Shown here in pieces: positions 33,937 to 43,334 of a DNA stretch of 64,000 nucleotides. The notes under the pieces were generated by a model. The model had not been told where the DNA came from. It searched no databases and saw only the letters and a program-made list of their open reading frames with translations. The stretch is taken from NCBI RefSeq assembly GCF_003202285.1, contig NZ_MASW01000005.1, positions 806,001-870,000 on the forward strand. The letters are read 5' to 3'. Position 1 is the stretch's first letter, and every line of letters begins with the position of its first letter. Source of the DNA: Prauserella muralis. GTDB lineage: Bacteria > Actinomycetota > Actinomycetes > Mycobacteriales > Pseudonocardiaceae. Position numbers and translations under genes: made by a program.

Positions 33937-34662
33937 GTGCTCGGCAGGTTCAGGCGCAAACACACCGGCGCACCCGAGACGGCAACACCGGACACGGCGG
34001 CGGCCGGAGTGCCGGTCTGGCCGCTGGAGGCCTGGCATGGCAACGGGCTGCGCGCCGACGACGCGCGCTACGTCGCGCTCTGCCTGACCCCGGCGTTCCC
34101 GGAGGAGCAGGAGACACGGGAACTCCGGGATGGAGACGCGTGGGACCGGATCCTCGGCGCTGCCAAGGCCCGTGGCTCTCGATCAGCGGCCATGGCGCGG
34201 ACGGTCACCGAGTTGCTCGCCGATCCTCGCTACACGGCCTTCGACGTGCTGTACAGCTGGCTGGCGCCCGCCCACGAGGGCACGGACCGTCAACTGGAGG
34301 TGATCGACGAAGGTTTGCGCGCCTGCCCGCGCAAGTACTACCTGCTGGATCTCGCCGGAACCGCGATGCTGCGACGCGGTCGAGCCGCGGAGGCGCTCTA
34401 CTACTGGGCGCATTCCGTCACGAACGCCGAGTCGGTCGGCGAGGGTGAGGACGCCAGGGCCTACGACTACCTGACGGTCGTGGCGGGCGTCGTCGGCCGA
34501 CGCGACGCGGCGAAGGCCTTCCACGCCCGCGCGAACCTCGCGGACGCCCCCGAGATCGTCCTCGACGACGAATACACCCAGCTGGTCCACAAGGCGTTCC
34601 GCAAGCCGGCGCCGGCCATGAGACCCGTCATCGAGACGCTGGCGCAGCAGGTCCCCGCCTAA
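33937..34662 (+). CDS. Protein of unknown function with TPR-like helical repeats
   Basis: A 241-residue soluble protein. The C-terminal two thirds has paired helices (VIDEGLRACPRKYYLLDLAGTAMLRRGRAAEALYYWAHSV, in sequence about residues 130-170, then VAGVVGRRDAAKAFHARANL) in the manner of tetratricopeptide repeats. GTG 33937 is preferred because GGGGAGG stands before it; an upstream ATG at 33877 has none. No family recognised. A role in protein-protein contacts is a guess. Confidence 0.7.
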   Translation: MLGRFRRKHTGAPETATPDTAAAGVPVWPLEAWHGNGLRADDARYVALCLTPAFPEEQETRELRDGDAWDRILGAAKARGSRSAAMARTVTELLADPRYTAFDVLYSWLAPAHEGTDRQLEVIDEGLRACPRKYYLLDLAGTAMLRRGRAAEALYYWAHSVTNAESVGEGEDARAYDYLTVVAGVVGRRDAAKAFHARANLADAPEIVLDDEYTQLVHKAFRKPAPAMRPVIETLAQQVPA

Positions 34663-34965
34663 CTCCGTAGGCCGGGCTCCGAAACACCGCGATGACGGAC
34701 CGGGACCTCGATGGGCCGGTCGTGGCAGGTCGCCTCGGTCAGCCGTGTGGGCAGCCGGACCTCGGCGCTGTCGTCGGCCAGCACCGTCGGTCCTGGGCAC
34801 GCTGCCCCACCCTCCCCTCCGCAGGCGGAGTCATCGTCACATCGAACGCCCAGGGGGCGTAGTATCGATGATATCGAGGACATCTCGCACGGGAGCAGCC
34901 AAGCTCGCGCCGTCCTCGACGCACGCTCATGCCGGCCCCGTAGCGGCCGAGGACGGAGCATCGGC
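34663..34965. other. Intergenic stretch without a clear gene
   Basis: This 303-base gap holds TAGTAT (34860-34865), a possible -10 for the DUF5994 pair, beside an AT-rich stretch (ATCGATGATATCGAG). On the minus strand a GTG-started 41-codon frame ends just behind the stop of the upstream gene, but its ribosome site is badly spaced and I do not call it. Nothing else was seen. Confidence 0.4.
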
Positions 34966-35514
34966 ATGATGTCGAGCCCGCACACCTCCACCAACCCCTC
35001 CGTCTCGACGGTCCTGGAGCCTTCTCGGCACCCGCTGCGGTTGCAGCTGAAGGCGGAGGCACCGACCACGGGTTATGTCGACGGCGCATGGTGGCCACGC
35101 TCCCGGGACCTGGGCGTCGAATTGCCCGGGCTCCTTGCGAAGCTGACAGTCCGGCCTGGCCGGATCGAGCGGGTGACCTACAACTCGACCAGCTGGGAGC
35201 CGGCCGGTCGGCGTCTCACGTTCGAGGGCCGCGCCATCCGGTTGGAGGGCTTTCGTTCCCAGCACCCTGACACGGTGACGGTGACCGGACAGGGCAGGCA
35301 GCGCCTGACCCTGCTCGTGATCCCGCCCGGCGCCCGAGTGGAAGCCGCACAGCACGCCCTGACGACGGCGTCGAAGCGAGCCAACGTCGACAGCACCGAA
35401 GTACTTCTCGCACACAACCGCGTCGCACAGGTCGCCCCACCGGAGGGCCCCGGTCCTGAGGGCATGGACGCCGCGACGCATCGCTGGGAAATCGAGGGCG
35501 GCCGAATCCAATGA
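34966..35514 (+). CDS. DUF5994-family protein, first of a tandem pair
   Basis: A 182-residue soluble protein. The family core is VDGAWWPRSRDLGVELPGLLAKL, then RVTYNSTSWEPAGRRLTFEGR, RLEGFRSQHPDTVTVTG and LLVIPPGARVEAA. DUF5994 proteins occur in actinobacteria, often in stress-response neighbourhoods, with no known function. It starts at ATG 34966 (a second ATG follows at once) behind GGACGGAG. Its stop overlaps the start of a paralogue (ATGA). Confidence 0.8.
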   Translation: MMSSPHTSTNPSVSTVLEPSRHPLRLQLKAEAPTTGYVDGAWWPRSRDLGVELPGLLAKLTVRPGRIERVTYNSTSWEPAGRRLTFEGRAIRLEGFRSQHPDTVTVTGQGRQRLTLLVIPPGARVEAAQHALTTASKRANVDSTEVLLAHNRVAQVAPPEGPGPEGMDAATHRWEIEGGRIQ

Positions 35515-36029
35515 ACACGCACGAACACAGGACCCCCGCGATCGCGACATCCAGCTCCCCACGACAGCCCTTGCGGTTGGCGTTGAAGCCGAAGGCGGCC
35601 CTCATGGGGACGATCGACGGCGCCTGGTGGCCGCGGTCCCGGGACGCGCTCGCCGAGTTTCCCGCCATGATCGCCGGTCTCGAGTGGCGGCTGGGACAGC
35701 CCCACCGGGTCGCGTTCAACGCGGATGCCTGGATCGCGGCGCCCCACCGCATGATGGTTGACGGTCAGGCGATCAGCTTCGAAGGGTTCCATTCGCTGGA
35801 CAAGCACACCGTGCTGGTTGCCGGGCACGGCTGGCACCGGCTGGCACTGCTGGTCGTCCCACCTGAGGCACCCGAGCACGCCGCCGTGGCCGCGCTTGCT
35901 CGGGCCGCTGATCCGGCCAACACCGAATCGGCCGCGCAGATCCTCGCTTGCAGTGACATCGGTTCCGGGGTTACCGAGGTGGCCGTCCCAGCCGCGCGCG
36001 GTGATTCTCAGCCCGCACGGCGGTCCTAG
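35511..36029 (+). CDS. DUF5994-family protein, second of a tandem pair
   Basis: A 172-residue paralogue of the preceding gene, sharing IDGAWWPRSRDALAEFPAMIAGL, RVAFNADAWIAAPHRMMVDGQ, FEGFHSLDKHTVLVAG and LLVVPPEAPEHAA. The pair probably arose by duplication and, being translationally coupled, may form a heteromer. Function unknown. Confidence 0.8.
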   Translation: MNTHEHRTPAIATSSSPRQPLRLALKPKAALMGTIDGAWWPRSRDALAEFPAMIAGLEWRLGQPHRVAFNADAWIAAPHRMMVDGQAISFEGFHSLDKHTVLVAGHGWHRLALLVVPPEAPEHAAVAALARAADPANTESAAQILACSDIGSGVTEVAVPAARGDSQPARRS

Positions 36030-36049
36030 GACGTCAGCCAGAACTCGGA

Positions 36050-37312
36050 TCAGCGGAGCGCGGACGCAACCGCCTCGGCCATCGCGCGGTACCCGGCGTC
36101 GTTGGGATGGAGGTTGTCTCCGCTGTCGTAGGCGGGGTTGAGCAGATCGGCGTCACCGGGTGCGGCCATGATCCGGTCGAGGTCCACGACCGCGTCGTAC
36201 TCCCCCGACGTCCGGATCCACCGGTTGAGCGCGTCGCGCACCGCCTCGCCCTCGGGGGTGTAGTAGCCGGCTCCCTTGTAGGGCAGCAGTGTCAGCCCGA
36301 TGGCCCTGATGCCGTGCCGGTGCGCCTGCCGGATCAGGTCGCGGTGCCCCGCGATGAGCTGTGCCGCGGTGACCTCCGGGCCGCCGCTGAAGCACGGATC
36401 CTCGCCGGGCGGCAGCGCCCCGAAACCGATGTCGTTGATGCCCTCCAGCACCAGCACCGTGCCGACCCTCGGCTCGTCGAGCACGTCCTCGTGGAACCGG
36501 CTGGTGGCCTTCTCCCCGAGACACGGCGAGTCGGTCAGCACCCGGTTGCCGCCGATTCCGGCGTTGAGCACGCCGCGCGGCTTGCCCTGCGCGACCAGCA
36601 GTTCGGCCAGCTCGTCGGGATAGCGGTTGTTGGCGTCGACCGTCGACAGCGCGCCGTCGGTGATCGAGTCCCCGAACGCGGCGATGGCGTCGCGGCGCGG
36701 TACGGCGCCCGTCACGTCGATGCCGGCGAGGTAGTACCAGGACTCGGTGGTCTCGGTGAACGCGCCCGCGCCGAGGTCGGCCCTGTGGTCGCCGTCGGCC
36801 CGGAAGCTCGTCGCGGACGCGAACAGGTGCTGCGTCGCGGGTCCGGTCGGCGCGGCCAGATAGAGGGTGACCGCCAGCGAGTCCAGTGGCCGCACGCCGA
36901 ACACGGCCGGGTCGCTCGCGACCTCGTCGCCCGGCGGCACCACCACCGAGCGAGAGCCACGGAACGTCAGGTTCCGCAGGGTGCCCGGCCGCACCGCGGC
37001 GCCGTCGGCCGCGCGGCCGATGGTCGCCCCGGTGATGGTCAGCGGGCCGGTGCCGTAGGCGTTGGACAGCCGCACCCGCGCCAAGGCTCCGCCCGTGCTG
37101 ACCCTGACCACCTGGCGGACCGTGTGGTCGGCGAAGCCCTCCTCCGACCAGTTCGGGCCGAACCCGGGACTCGGCGCCATCATGGAGGCGGCCCACGTCC
37201 CGGTCCAGTGCTTCCAGGTGCCGCCCGCCTCGGCCGTCACCGGCGCGGCGAGCGTGACCGCCGCCAGCGTGGCGGCAAGGACAGTACGCAGACGACGACG
37301 TGACGATCCCAT
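36050..37312 (-). CDS. Secreted SGNH/GDSL-type lipase or acyl hydrolase
   Basis: A 420-residue exported enzyme with a signal peptide (LRTVLAATLAAVTLAAPVTAEA). After a beta-rich N-terminal domain (about residues 30-200) comes the SGNH core: block I AAFGDSITDGA (Ser), block II Gly in NAGIGGNRVL, block III Asn in LEGINDIGFG, block V DNLHPNDAGYRAMA (Asp and His). It hydrolyses esters outside the cell, for example lipids or acetylated sugars. Convergent with the DUF5994 pair with a 20-base gap. Confidence 0.9.
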   Translation of the reverse strand: MGSSRRRLRTVLAATLAAVTLAAPVTAEAGGTWKHWTGTWAASMMAPSPGFGPNWSEEGFADHTVRQVVRVSTGGALARVRLSNAYGTGPLTITGATIGRAADGAAVRPGTLRNLTFRGSRSVVVPPGDEVASDPAVFGVRPLDSLAVTLYLAAPTGPATQHLFASATSFRADGDHRADLGAGAFTETTESWYYLAGIDVTGAVPRRDAIAAFGDSITDGALSTVDANNRYPDELAELLVAQGKPRGVLNAGIGGNRVLTDSPCLGEKATSRFHEDVLDEPRVGTVLVLEGINDIGFGALPPGEDPCFSGGPEVTAAQLIAGHRDLIRQAHRHGIRAIGLTLLPYKGAGYYTPEGEAVRDALNRWIRTSGEYDAVVDLDRIMAAPGDADLLNPAYDSGDNLHPNDAGYRAMAEAVASALR

Positions 37313-37380
37313 GCGGTGACCTCCCAGGCGCGCCGTCCCATCGTAGAGCAGAACGGGCGTGTGGTGGGTACGGTCGAGGC

Positions 37381-37593
37381 ATGACGACAGCTACCCGTGG
37401 ACGTTCCCTGGTGATCGGGGCGGTCATCGCCGCGGTCGCCGCGATCGGCTCCGTCTCCGCGTGTGAGGACACCGGCGACGGCGGCGGCGACCAGCAGGAG
37501 CAGCGTCAGGAGGACAACGGCGGCGGCGAGGAGGGCAACGAGGAGCAGGGCGAGCAGCAGGACGGCGACGAGGGCGGCGGCGAGGAGGGCTGA
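37381..37593 (+). CDS. Small acidic lipoprotein or exported peptide
   Basis: Seventy residues: a signal peptide (SLVIGAVIAAVAAIGSVSAC, lipobox-like SVSAC) and then a tail made almost only of Glu, Gln, Gly and Asp. Such acidic low-complexity tails occur in many actinobacterial small surface proteins. Divergent from the SGNH hydrolase. Coding status is supported by the clean signal peptide; function unknown. Confidence 0.6.
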   Translation: MTTATRGRSLVIGAVIAAVAAIGSVSACEDTGDGGGDQQEQRQEDNGGGEEGNEEQGEQQDGDEGGGEEG

Positions 37594-37673
37594 GCGGCAC
37601 CCTTCGCCACGATCGACAGGTGCCGTGCGCAGGACAAAGACCGTCCACATCGGACGTTTCGGCTTGGTCGGAG

Positions 37674-37714
37674 GATCCGCCTCCGCCCGGCCGCATGCCG
37701 GGCGGAGGCGGATC
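37674..37714. terminator. Perfect 18-bp hairpin between convergent genes
   Basis: The 18-base arms (GATCCGCCTCCGCCCGGC and its exact complement) surround the loop CGCAT. It lies between the acidic lipoprotein and the end of the large permease gene, so it can stop transcription from both sides. Confidence 0.75.
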
Positions 37715-37734
37715 CCGCGGCCCAGCTCCTTCGT

Positions 37735-39384
37735 TCAGCCGAAGAACACCACAGCCACCAGTGTCGCCGCGACCAGACCGCAGATGACCGGAAGGAAGCA
37801 GCGCCGGGCCAGGTCGAGAACGGGCACGCGCGCGAACCCGGCGACCGCGATCAGCGACGACCACGCGACCAGCGTGCCGCCGCCAGACCAGATGTTGCCC
37901 ATCTGGCCGACCGCGGCGAGCGTGGCGGGGTCGATGGAGGAACTCGTACCGAGACTGCCCGCCAGCGCTCCGGTCAGGGGCAGACCCGAGAAGCCCGACC
38001 CGTCGAGCCCAGCGACCAGGCCCACCAGCAGGATGCCGAAGGCCGCGACGAACGGGCTGTCCGGGATGTGCTGCTGCGCGACCGCCACCAGGTCGAAGAG
38101 CAGCCCGTCACCGGCATCGTCCGTGCCGAGGATCTCGGCGGCGAACTCACCGTTGCCGATGAAGAAGAAGCCCGCGATCGGCAGCACCACGCCCATGGCC
38201 TTGAAAGCGAACACCAGCCCGTTGACGACGTGCGTCGCCGACGACTCCAGGAATCCCGCCCTGTCGCCGACCAGGGCCGCGAGGAACACGATGATCGCCG
38301 CGACCCCGCCGACGAGTCCCGCGGCCTGCCCGGCCTCCAGGTCAGGCACCGGGTCCGAGACCTTCGCCACGACCATATAGGCGATGAGCGACAGGTAGGC
38401 CAGCGGCACGAGCAGGGCGAAGACCGTCGCCGCCCTCGGATGGGCGGTGGACGGCGCGTCCGCGTCCTCCTGGCCCTTCGGATCGTGTCCCTCGGGTTCG
38501 CCGGGAACCAGCGTTGCCGTGCCACCACCGGGGCGGGCGGTGCCGCCACCCGTCGACGCGGCCGCGCGAGCGCGGCCGGCCCGCACCCTGCCCCAGCGCC
38601 GTCCGGTGCCGGCACTCGCGGGCGCCTCGGCAGCGTCGGAGGTGCCGGCCGTTGCGGCAGTGTCGGCGGCCGTGGCCTGCACGGCTGCGCCGCTCGCGCT
38701 CGCCGTCGCGGCCCCGCCCTCCCACTCGGCCAGCAGCCGCGGTGACGGCGTACGGATCTTGCGAACCTCCAGCGCGTAGGCGGCCAGCAAGGCCACGCCA
38801 CCGACCACGAGGGAGAGCACCATCGACGTGTCGGCGACCGCATTGGCGTCGAGTCCGCCCGCCTGCGCCGAGAGGCCCGGCGCCACCCGGATCACGTAGT
38901 CCGACGACAGTGCCATGCCCTGCCCGGCACACGCGACGACGACACCGACGGCCATCGGACGCAGACCTGCCCTGATCGCCACGGGAACCAGCACCGCCCC
39001 GATCAGCGGCACAGCAGGCGTGGGCCAGAAGAACAGCGACATGAAGTAGGTGACGATCGCAAGGCCCCAGAAGGCCAGGTGACCGTTTCGCATCACCCGC
39101 CGGAACGGTGCGACCATCTTGCGGTCGGCGCCCAGCGCCTGCAGGGAATGCAGCATCGCCGTGACGAGCGCGATGATGAGAAAGATGTTGAACAGGTTGG
39201 TCGCTGCGACGAGGCTGGCGTTGAACACCGAGGTGATGCCGGTGATCAGGCTGCCGGAGAAGACGAGCGCCGTCAGGAATGTGGCGACCACGGCCGGAAC
39301 GACGATGTTCTTGCGCGCGATCATTGTTGCCAGAATGACGACGACGCCTAACAGATACACCCAGTGAGCTGCGGTCAATTGCAT
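37735..39384 (-). CDS. Large permease (ion-transporter superfamily-like) with Ala-rich central loop
   Basis: A 549-residue membrane protein with about twelve helices in two halves (roughly residues 5-225 and 315-545), like GntP/CitM/DctM-type anion carriers: paired hairpin-like segments such as FFWPTPAVPLIGAVLVPVAIRAGLRP and SGFSGLPLTGALAGSLGTSSSID. The halves are joined by a disordered Ala/Thr/Gly-rich loop of about 90 residues that is unusually long. GAAGGGA precedes ATG 39384. It probably carries an organic anion; the nearby PucR system may use it. Family is uncertain. Confidence 0.7.
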   Translation of the reverse strand: MQLTAAHWVYLLGVVVILATMIARKNIVVPAVVATFLTALVFSGSLITGITSVFNASLVAATNLFNIFLIIALVTAMLHSLQALGADRKMVAPFRRVMRNGHLAFWGLAIVTYFMSLFFWPTPAVPLIGAVLVPVAIRAGLRPMAVGVVVACAGQGMALSSDYVIRVAPGLSAQAGGLDANAVADTSMVLSLVVGGVALLAAYALEVRKIRTPSPRLLAEWEGGAATASASGAAVQATAADTAATAGTSDAAEAPASAGTGRRWGRVRAGRARAAASTGGGTARPGGGTATLVPGEPEGHDPKGQEDADAPSTAHPRAATVFALLVPLAYLSLIAYMVVAKVSDPVPDLEAGQAAGLVGGVAAIIVFLAALVGDRAGFLESSATHVVNGLVFAFKAMGVVLPIAGFFFIGNGEFAAEILGTDDAGDGLLFDLVAVAQQHIPDSPFVAAFGILLVGLVAGLDGSGFSGLPLTGALAGSLGTSSSIDPATLAAVGQMGNIWSGGGTLVAWSSLIAVAGFARVPVLDLARRCFLPVICGLVAATLVAVVFFG

Positions 39385-39439
39385 CGGGTTTCCCTTCGGG
39401 CGGCAGTCATGCGTTAACCGAAGAGGTTCCGCGCACAAC

Positions 39440-39492
39440 CGGTATACCGTCTACCAGTCATGTGCACAGCGCAAGGGCACAACATTGTGCAC
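39440..39492. promoter_or_regulatory. Palindrome-rich control region of the permease gene
   Basis: The 235-base divergent gap contains CGGTATACCG (39440-39449), TGTGCACA (39461-39468), GCACAACATTGTGC (39477-39490, perfect arms around CA) and TTGTGCAC. The TGCACA word also occurs in the elements at 42707 and 49616. At least one regulator probably binds here; which one is unknown. Confidence 0.45.
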
Positions 39493-39619
39493 GTTGCCCT
39501 AGCTTTCGCGATGTTCACCGGAGCAGTCTGATGTGGAGCCGGCTGTAGCGGAACCGTGACACCGCGGAAACAACGCCGGTCCCTTTCCCTTTCGGACGAT
39601 CCCGGAGGTTCGCTGACCC

Positions 39620-41005
39620 GTGACGAAGGCGACCGCGCGGCCGGCCAAAAGCGCACGAGGCGAGCAGGCCGCCGGCGCGGAGCCCGGCATCCGGGTCCTG
39701 CTCACGCTGCTGGCGGTGACGTTACTCGGCACCGTGTGCAACAACGTCGTCAACGTCGCGCTCCGGGATCTCAGCGGTGACCTCGGCGTCCCCCTGTCCT
39801 CCGGTGTGCTCGCCGTGAGCGCGTTCGTGCTCGTGCTCGCGGCCACGATGCCGGTGATGGGCTGGGTGGGAGACCGGTTCGGCCGCAAGCGCACGCTGGT
39901 GGCCGCCCAGGTGCTCTTGCTGGCCGGCGTGGCCGGCGCGGCGCTGGCACCCTCACTGCCGGTCCTGGTGGTGTCCCGGGCACTGCAGGGCCTCGGCTGC
40001 GCCGCGGCACCGCCCTGCGTGATGGGCATGCTGGCGAGCCTGTACGGACCTGCCCGCCGCAACCGCACGATGGGCCTGTGGGCGGCGGCCAACGGCATCG
40101 GCCAGGCTCTCGGACCGCCGCTGGGCGGGCTCGTGGCGGGTTCCTGGGGCTGGCGCGGCATCTTCTGGGTGCTGGTCCCGGTGAGCGCGCTGCTGGTGAT
40201 GGCGCTGGCCTGGCTGGTGCCTGGCGAGGCGCCGCGCCGCGCCGGACTGCACTGGCCCGGCGCGGTGGCGTTCACGACCGCCACGGCGTTGCTGATGACC
40301 GCGGTGGCGGTCGCACCGGTCGGCGCACTGCCGGGCTGGGCCCCGGCCACTCTCGCCGGTGCGGGAGCGGCCGGGCTCGCCGTCTTCGTGCTGGTCTCGC
40401 GCCGAACCGCGGACCCGTTCGTCCCTCCCGCGCTGCTGGCCGAGCCCCGGTTCCTCCGCAGCGGAGTCGCCGCGTGCGCGCAGATGTTCTGCCTCGGCGC
40501 CACGCTGGTCGCGCTGCCGTTGCATGTCACGGGTGCGCTCGGCCGGTCGACGGCGGTCGCGGGCATTCTGGTGTTCGCGCTGCCGGCCACCATGGCGGTG
40601 CTCGCGGCCGTCGTCGGCTGGCTCACCGAACGCACCCGGCCCCGCCTCGTCCTGCGGGCGGGCCTCGTGACGCTCGTCCTCGCCCAGGCAGGGCTGGGGC
40701 TGTTCACGGCCGCCGGCACCGCCGGGCTCGGCTGGCTGGGCGCCCTGCTGGTGGTGGCCGGTGCCGGTGTCGCGCTGGTGCAGACTCCCGCCGCAGCCGG
40801 AGCCACACGCTCGACCGACGGCAGGGCGGGCTCGGCGCTGGGGGTCTTCAACACGCTCCGGTTCGGCGGCGCGACCCTCGGTACCGTGTGGGCCGGGTTT
40901 TTCTATTCACAGGATCTGCCCGCCGTGCTGTTCGGCGGGTGCGCCGTGTTCGCCCTGCTGGCATTGCTCGTCAGCTTCGCGGGACGCAACCCCGACGCCA
41001 GCTGA
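39620..41005 (+). CDS. MFS transporter, DHA2-like drug/solute exporter
   Basis: A 461-residue protein with about 14 hydrophobic helices. Motif A is seen as GWVGDRFGRKRTLVAAQ (about residues 75-92), motif B-like region SRALQGLGCAAAPPCVMG and motif C-like GIGQALGPPLGGLVAG follow, the typical order of DHA2 proton antiporters. GTG start at 39620 behind GGAGG. It is convergent with the PucR-type gene. Substrate unknown. Confidence 0.83.
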   Translation: MTKATARPAKSARGEQAAGAEPGIRVLLTLLAVTLLGTVCNNVVNVALRDLSGDLGVPLSSGVLAVSAFVLVLAATMPVMGWVGDRFGRKRTLVAAQVLLLAGVAGAALAPSLPVLVVSRALQGLGCAAAPPCVMGMLASLYGPARRNRTMGLWAAANGIGQALGPPLGGLVAGSWGWRGIFWVLVPVSALLVMALAWLVPGEAPRRAGLHWPGAVAFTTATALLMTAVAVAPVGALPGWAPATLAGAGAAGLAVFVLVSRRTADPFVPPALLAEPRFLRSGVAACAQMFCLGATLVALPLHVTGALGRSTAVAGILVFALPATMAVLAAVVGWLTERTRPRLVLRAGLVTLVLAQAGLGLFTAAGTAGLGWLGALLVVAGAGVALVQTPAAAGATRSTDGRAGSALGVFNTLRFGGATLGTVWAGFFYSQDLPAVLFGGCAVFALLALLVSFAGRNPDAS

Positions 41006-41024
41006 GCGAGCAGTCGCCGCTGCC

Positions 41025-42686
41025 TCAGCCTGGCCGCAGCTCACGGTCCACCGCCGCCGTCGTGGAGGCCAGCAGGTCGAGCTTGGCCGCCAGCCACAGG
41101 GCGAACTGGTGCTCGGCCTCGCGCAGGTCCAGGTGCAGGGCCCGGGACGCGCGCTCCAGCTTGTACAGCATCGTGTTCCGGTGGACGTGCAGGGCGCGGG
41201 CGGCGGCGTTGACGTTGCCACCGCACTCGATGTAGGCCACCACCGCGCGCTCCAGGTCGGCGCCCCCTGCGCTGCTGGACCGCAGCGGGCTCAGCAGGTC
41301 GTCGGCGAACGCGCGCCCGGCCGGGCTGGCGGCGAGGTCGGACAGTGTCGCGAAGACCCGCAGTTCGTGGAATCCGCAGACGTCGTCCAGTCCGAGCTGA
41401 CGGCGCAGGCCGAGCGCGATCCTCGCCTCCCGGTAGCTCTCGGCGATGTGCACCGCACCGGTCACCGGCCTGCCGTAGGCGACCTGCGCCGGGGTGGCCA
41501 GCCGCTGCGTCAGCTCCTGCTCCAGAGCGGCCGCGTAGTCGGCCACCATCCGGTTGGCCGCGTCCGGCGTCGCCCGCCGGGGCAGCTCGAACCGGTAGAT
41601 GACCGCGAGCACGTCGCCCACTGCCGCGGCCAGCGTCTGCGTGCCGGGCGGTGAGGAACGGGCCGCATCCCGCGCGGCGTGCGGCACCCCGCCGCCGGGA
41701 TCGCCACCCGGTGACCGGAAGCCGCCCGCGACGATCACGCCATAGTGCGAGCCGGTGGGAAACCCGTAGTGCTGCGCCCGTGCGGCCAGGTCGGTCTCGG
41801 TGGCGAAGCGGCCGTGCAGCAGGGCATGCACGAAGTCTCCCCTGGCCCGCTCCTCGGCCTCGGAGATGCTGCGCACCCGCAGCATCTCGGTGCCCACGAT
41901 CGTCACGGCCTGTTCCGCGACCACCCGGTGCTGCGCGAGGTCGTGCGGATGCGGCCGGGGCGCAGGCTCGACGAGCAGGACCCAGCCGTCGTGCCGCCCT
42001 CCGAGCACGATGGCGCCCACCACGCACGTGTACGCCGCGTCTGCCATGGGCAGTTCACCGACGACCGGACCGCGTCCCTCGTCCAGTGCGGCGGTGAACA
42101 GCTCGGGCGGGCCGTCGGCGAGCAGCGCGCCGACGTCGTCGGTGGTCAGGGTGGACGGCGCCGGATGCGCGAAGGCGAGGACCTGGAGGTGGCGATCCAC
42201 CACGGCGACCGCGCAGTGGGAGAGCCGGGACATCTGGTGGCACAGCGCGGAGATCCCGGCACCCCGGTACAGCAGCTCGGCCAGCGCCCTGTGCACCGTG
42301 ACCCCGTAGCGCAGGACGTGCGCCTCGTGGGCGAGCGCCAGTTCGGCGACGAGCCTGCCCACGTCCCGGAAGCCGGTGTGCCCGCCGACCACGACCACCG
42401 GAACGTCCCCCGTGGGCCACGGCCCGGCCCTGTCGTCGCCGGACACCACGAGCGCGGCCGGACGCCGTGCGCACAGCCGCTCCAGCTGCGTGGGGTGCAG
42501 CTGCTCGGCTCGCCCGAACACCACGACGCCGCTGAGGTCCTCATCGCCCGGGACCGCCTGATCCCACGGCAGGCACCAGGTGACGACACGATCGGCAGGC
42601 GCGTCACCACTGACGACGGCGTCCCGGAACAGGCGCTCCTGCAGCAGGCGGGACAGGGTCAGCTCGCCGGATGTCGGTTTCTCCAC
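41025..42686 (-). CDS. PucR-family transcriptional activator
   Basis: A 553-residue regulator: an N-terminal PucR-type sensor (residues 5-130, with [12 protein letters not shown]), a central GGDEF-like fold (about residues 280-420), and the C-terminal PucR HTH ([43 protein letters not shown]). GTG 42686 with GGAGGG six bases before it is the best start. Relatives activate purine, proline or aromatic catabolism. The 20-base element 21 bases upstream of its start is repeated before the oxidase operon at 49547, so it very probably controls that operon and itself. Confidence 0.85.
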   Translation of the reverse strand: MEKPTSGELTLSRLLQERLFRDAVVSGDAPADRVVTWCLPWDQAVPGDEDLSGVVVFGRAEQLHPTQLERLCARRPAALVVSGDDRAGPWPTGDVPVVVVGGHTGFRDVGRLVAELALAHEAHVLRYGVTVHRALAELLYRGAGISALCHQMSRLSHCAVAVVDRHLQVLAFAHPAPSTLTTDDVGALLADGPPELFTAALDEGRGPVVGELPMADAAYTCVVGAIVLGGRHDGWVLLVEPAPRPHPHDLAQHRVVAEQAVTIVGTEMLRVRSISEAEERARGDFVHALLHGRFATETDLAARAQHYGFPTGSHYGVIVAGGFRSPGGDPGGGVPHAARDAARSSPPGTQTLAAAVGDVLAVIYRFELPRRATPDAANRMVADYAAALEQELTQRLATPAQVAYGRPVTGAVHIAESYREARIALGLRRQLGLDDVCGFHELRVFATLSDLAASPAGRAFADDLLSPLRSSSAGGADLERAVVAYIECGGNVNAAARALHVHRNTMLYKLERASRALHLDLREAEHQFALWLAAKLDLLASTTAAVDRELRPG

Positions 42687-42706
42687 GGGTCCCTCCACCT
42701 GCCCCT

Positions 42707-42726
42707 CATGGACAGTCTGCACACGG
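42707..42726. promoter_or_regulatory. Shared regulon element, copy 1 (PucR-type gene)
   Basis: CATGGACAGTCTGCACACGG lies 20 bases before the PucR-type start codon. It matches 18 of 20 positions of CATGGACAGAGTGCACACGG in front of the diiron-oxidase operon (49616-49635). Two such hits by chance within 7 kb are very unlikely, so this is a probable binding site for the PucR-type protein. Confidence 0.65.
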
Positions 42727-42836
42727 AATCGCCGTCGCGATACGGCAGCTTGACCATTGTTGGCGGCTCGGCGCAAGGGGCAGATTGGAGGCGGATCCGG
42801 GCAGGAACGCCCGTGAGGAGCCGAGGAGGACGACAC

Positions 42837-43289
42837 GTGCACACGGTCCACCGCATCACCCTGGACGACGCGCTGCCGATGCTGGCCGCCGCCCGCGCCA
42901 AGGCCGAGGAGATCGGCGTCAAACAGACCATCTGCGTGTGTGACGACGGCGGAAACGTCATCGCCCTGCACCGGCTGCCCGGCGCACGGCTGACCGGGGT
43001 GGAGATCGCGATCGCCAAGGCGTTCACCGCCGCCGGGCACGAGCGCGCCACCCACCGGTTCAACGAGCCGCCCGACGGTCCCGCACTGCCCGGCAACGAG
43101 GCGTTCGGGATCAGCCACATGCTGCCCGGCAAGTTCGCGATCTTCGTCGGCGGGTTCCCGATCGAGTACGAAGGGCAGATCGTCGGCGGTGTCGGTGTCA
43201 GCGGAGGCAACGGTGACCAGGACAAGGCCGTGGGTGCCGCCGCGCTCGCCGCGTTCGCCGAGCTGGTGAGCCCCGCCCCCGCCCGCTGA
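42837..43289 (+). CDS. GlcG/HbpS-family protein
   Basis: A 150-residue protein of the GlcG/HbpS (DUF336) fold: [56 protein letters not shown] and [33 protein letters not shown]. The family includes heme-binding and corrinoid- or substrate-binding proteins and often sits in catabolic operons. GTG start at 42837 behind GAGGAGG. It is divergent from the PucR-type gene and convergent with the RidA gene, so it belongs to the same locus but not to the same transcript. Confidence 0.82.
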   Translation: MHTVHRITLDDALPMLAAARAKAEEIGVKQTICVCDDGGNVIALHRLPGARLTGVEIAIAKAFTAAGHERATHRFNEPPDGPALPGNEAFGISHMLPGKFAIFVGGFPIEYEGQIVGGVGVSGGNGDQDKAVGAAALAAFAELVSPAPAR

Positions 43290-43297
43290 GACCGGGA

Positions 43298-43334
43298 GGC
43301 GGTGCCGGGCGCTGTCCTCGCGCCCTTCACCGCC
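43298..43334. terminator. Bidirectional hairpin between GlcG and RidA genes
   Basis: Nested stems GGCGGTG/CACCGCC (43298-43304 with 43328-43334) and GGGCGC/GCGCCC around TGTCCTC (43307-43325). It overlaps the last codons of RidA and follows the GlcG stop, so it probably ends both convergent transcripts. Confidence 0.55.

Noticed and set aside
34659-34810. Short minus-strand gene ending at 34663
   Set aside because: A 41-codon frame with GTG start exists, but the purine-rich stretch lies too far upstream and no similarity is apparent.
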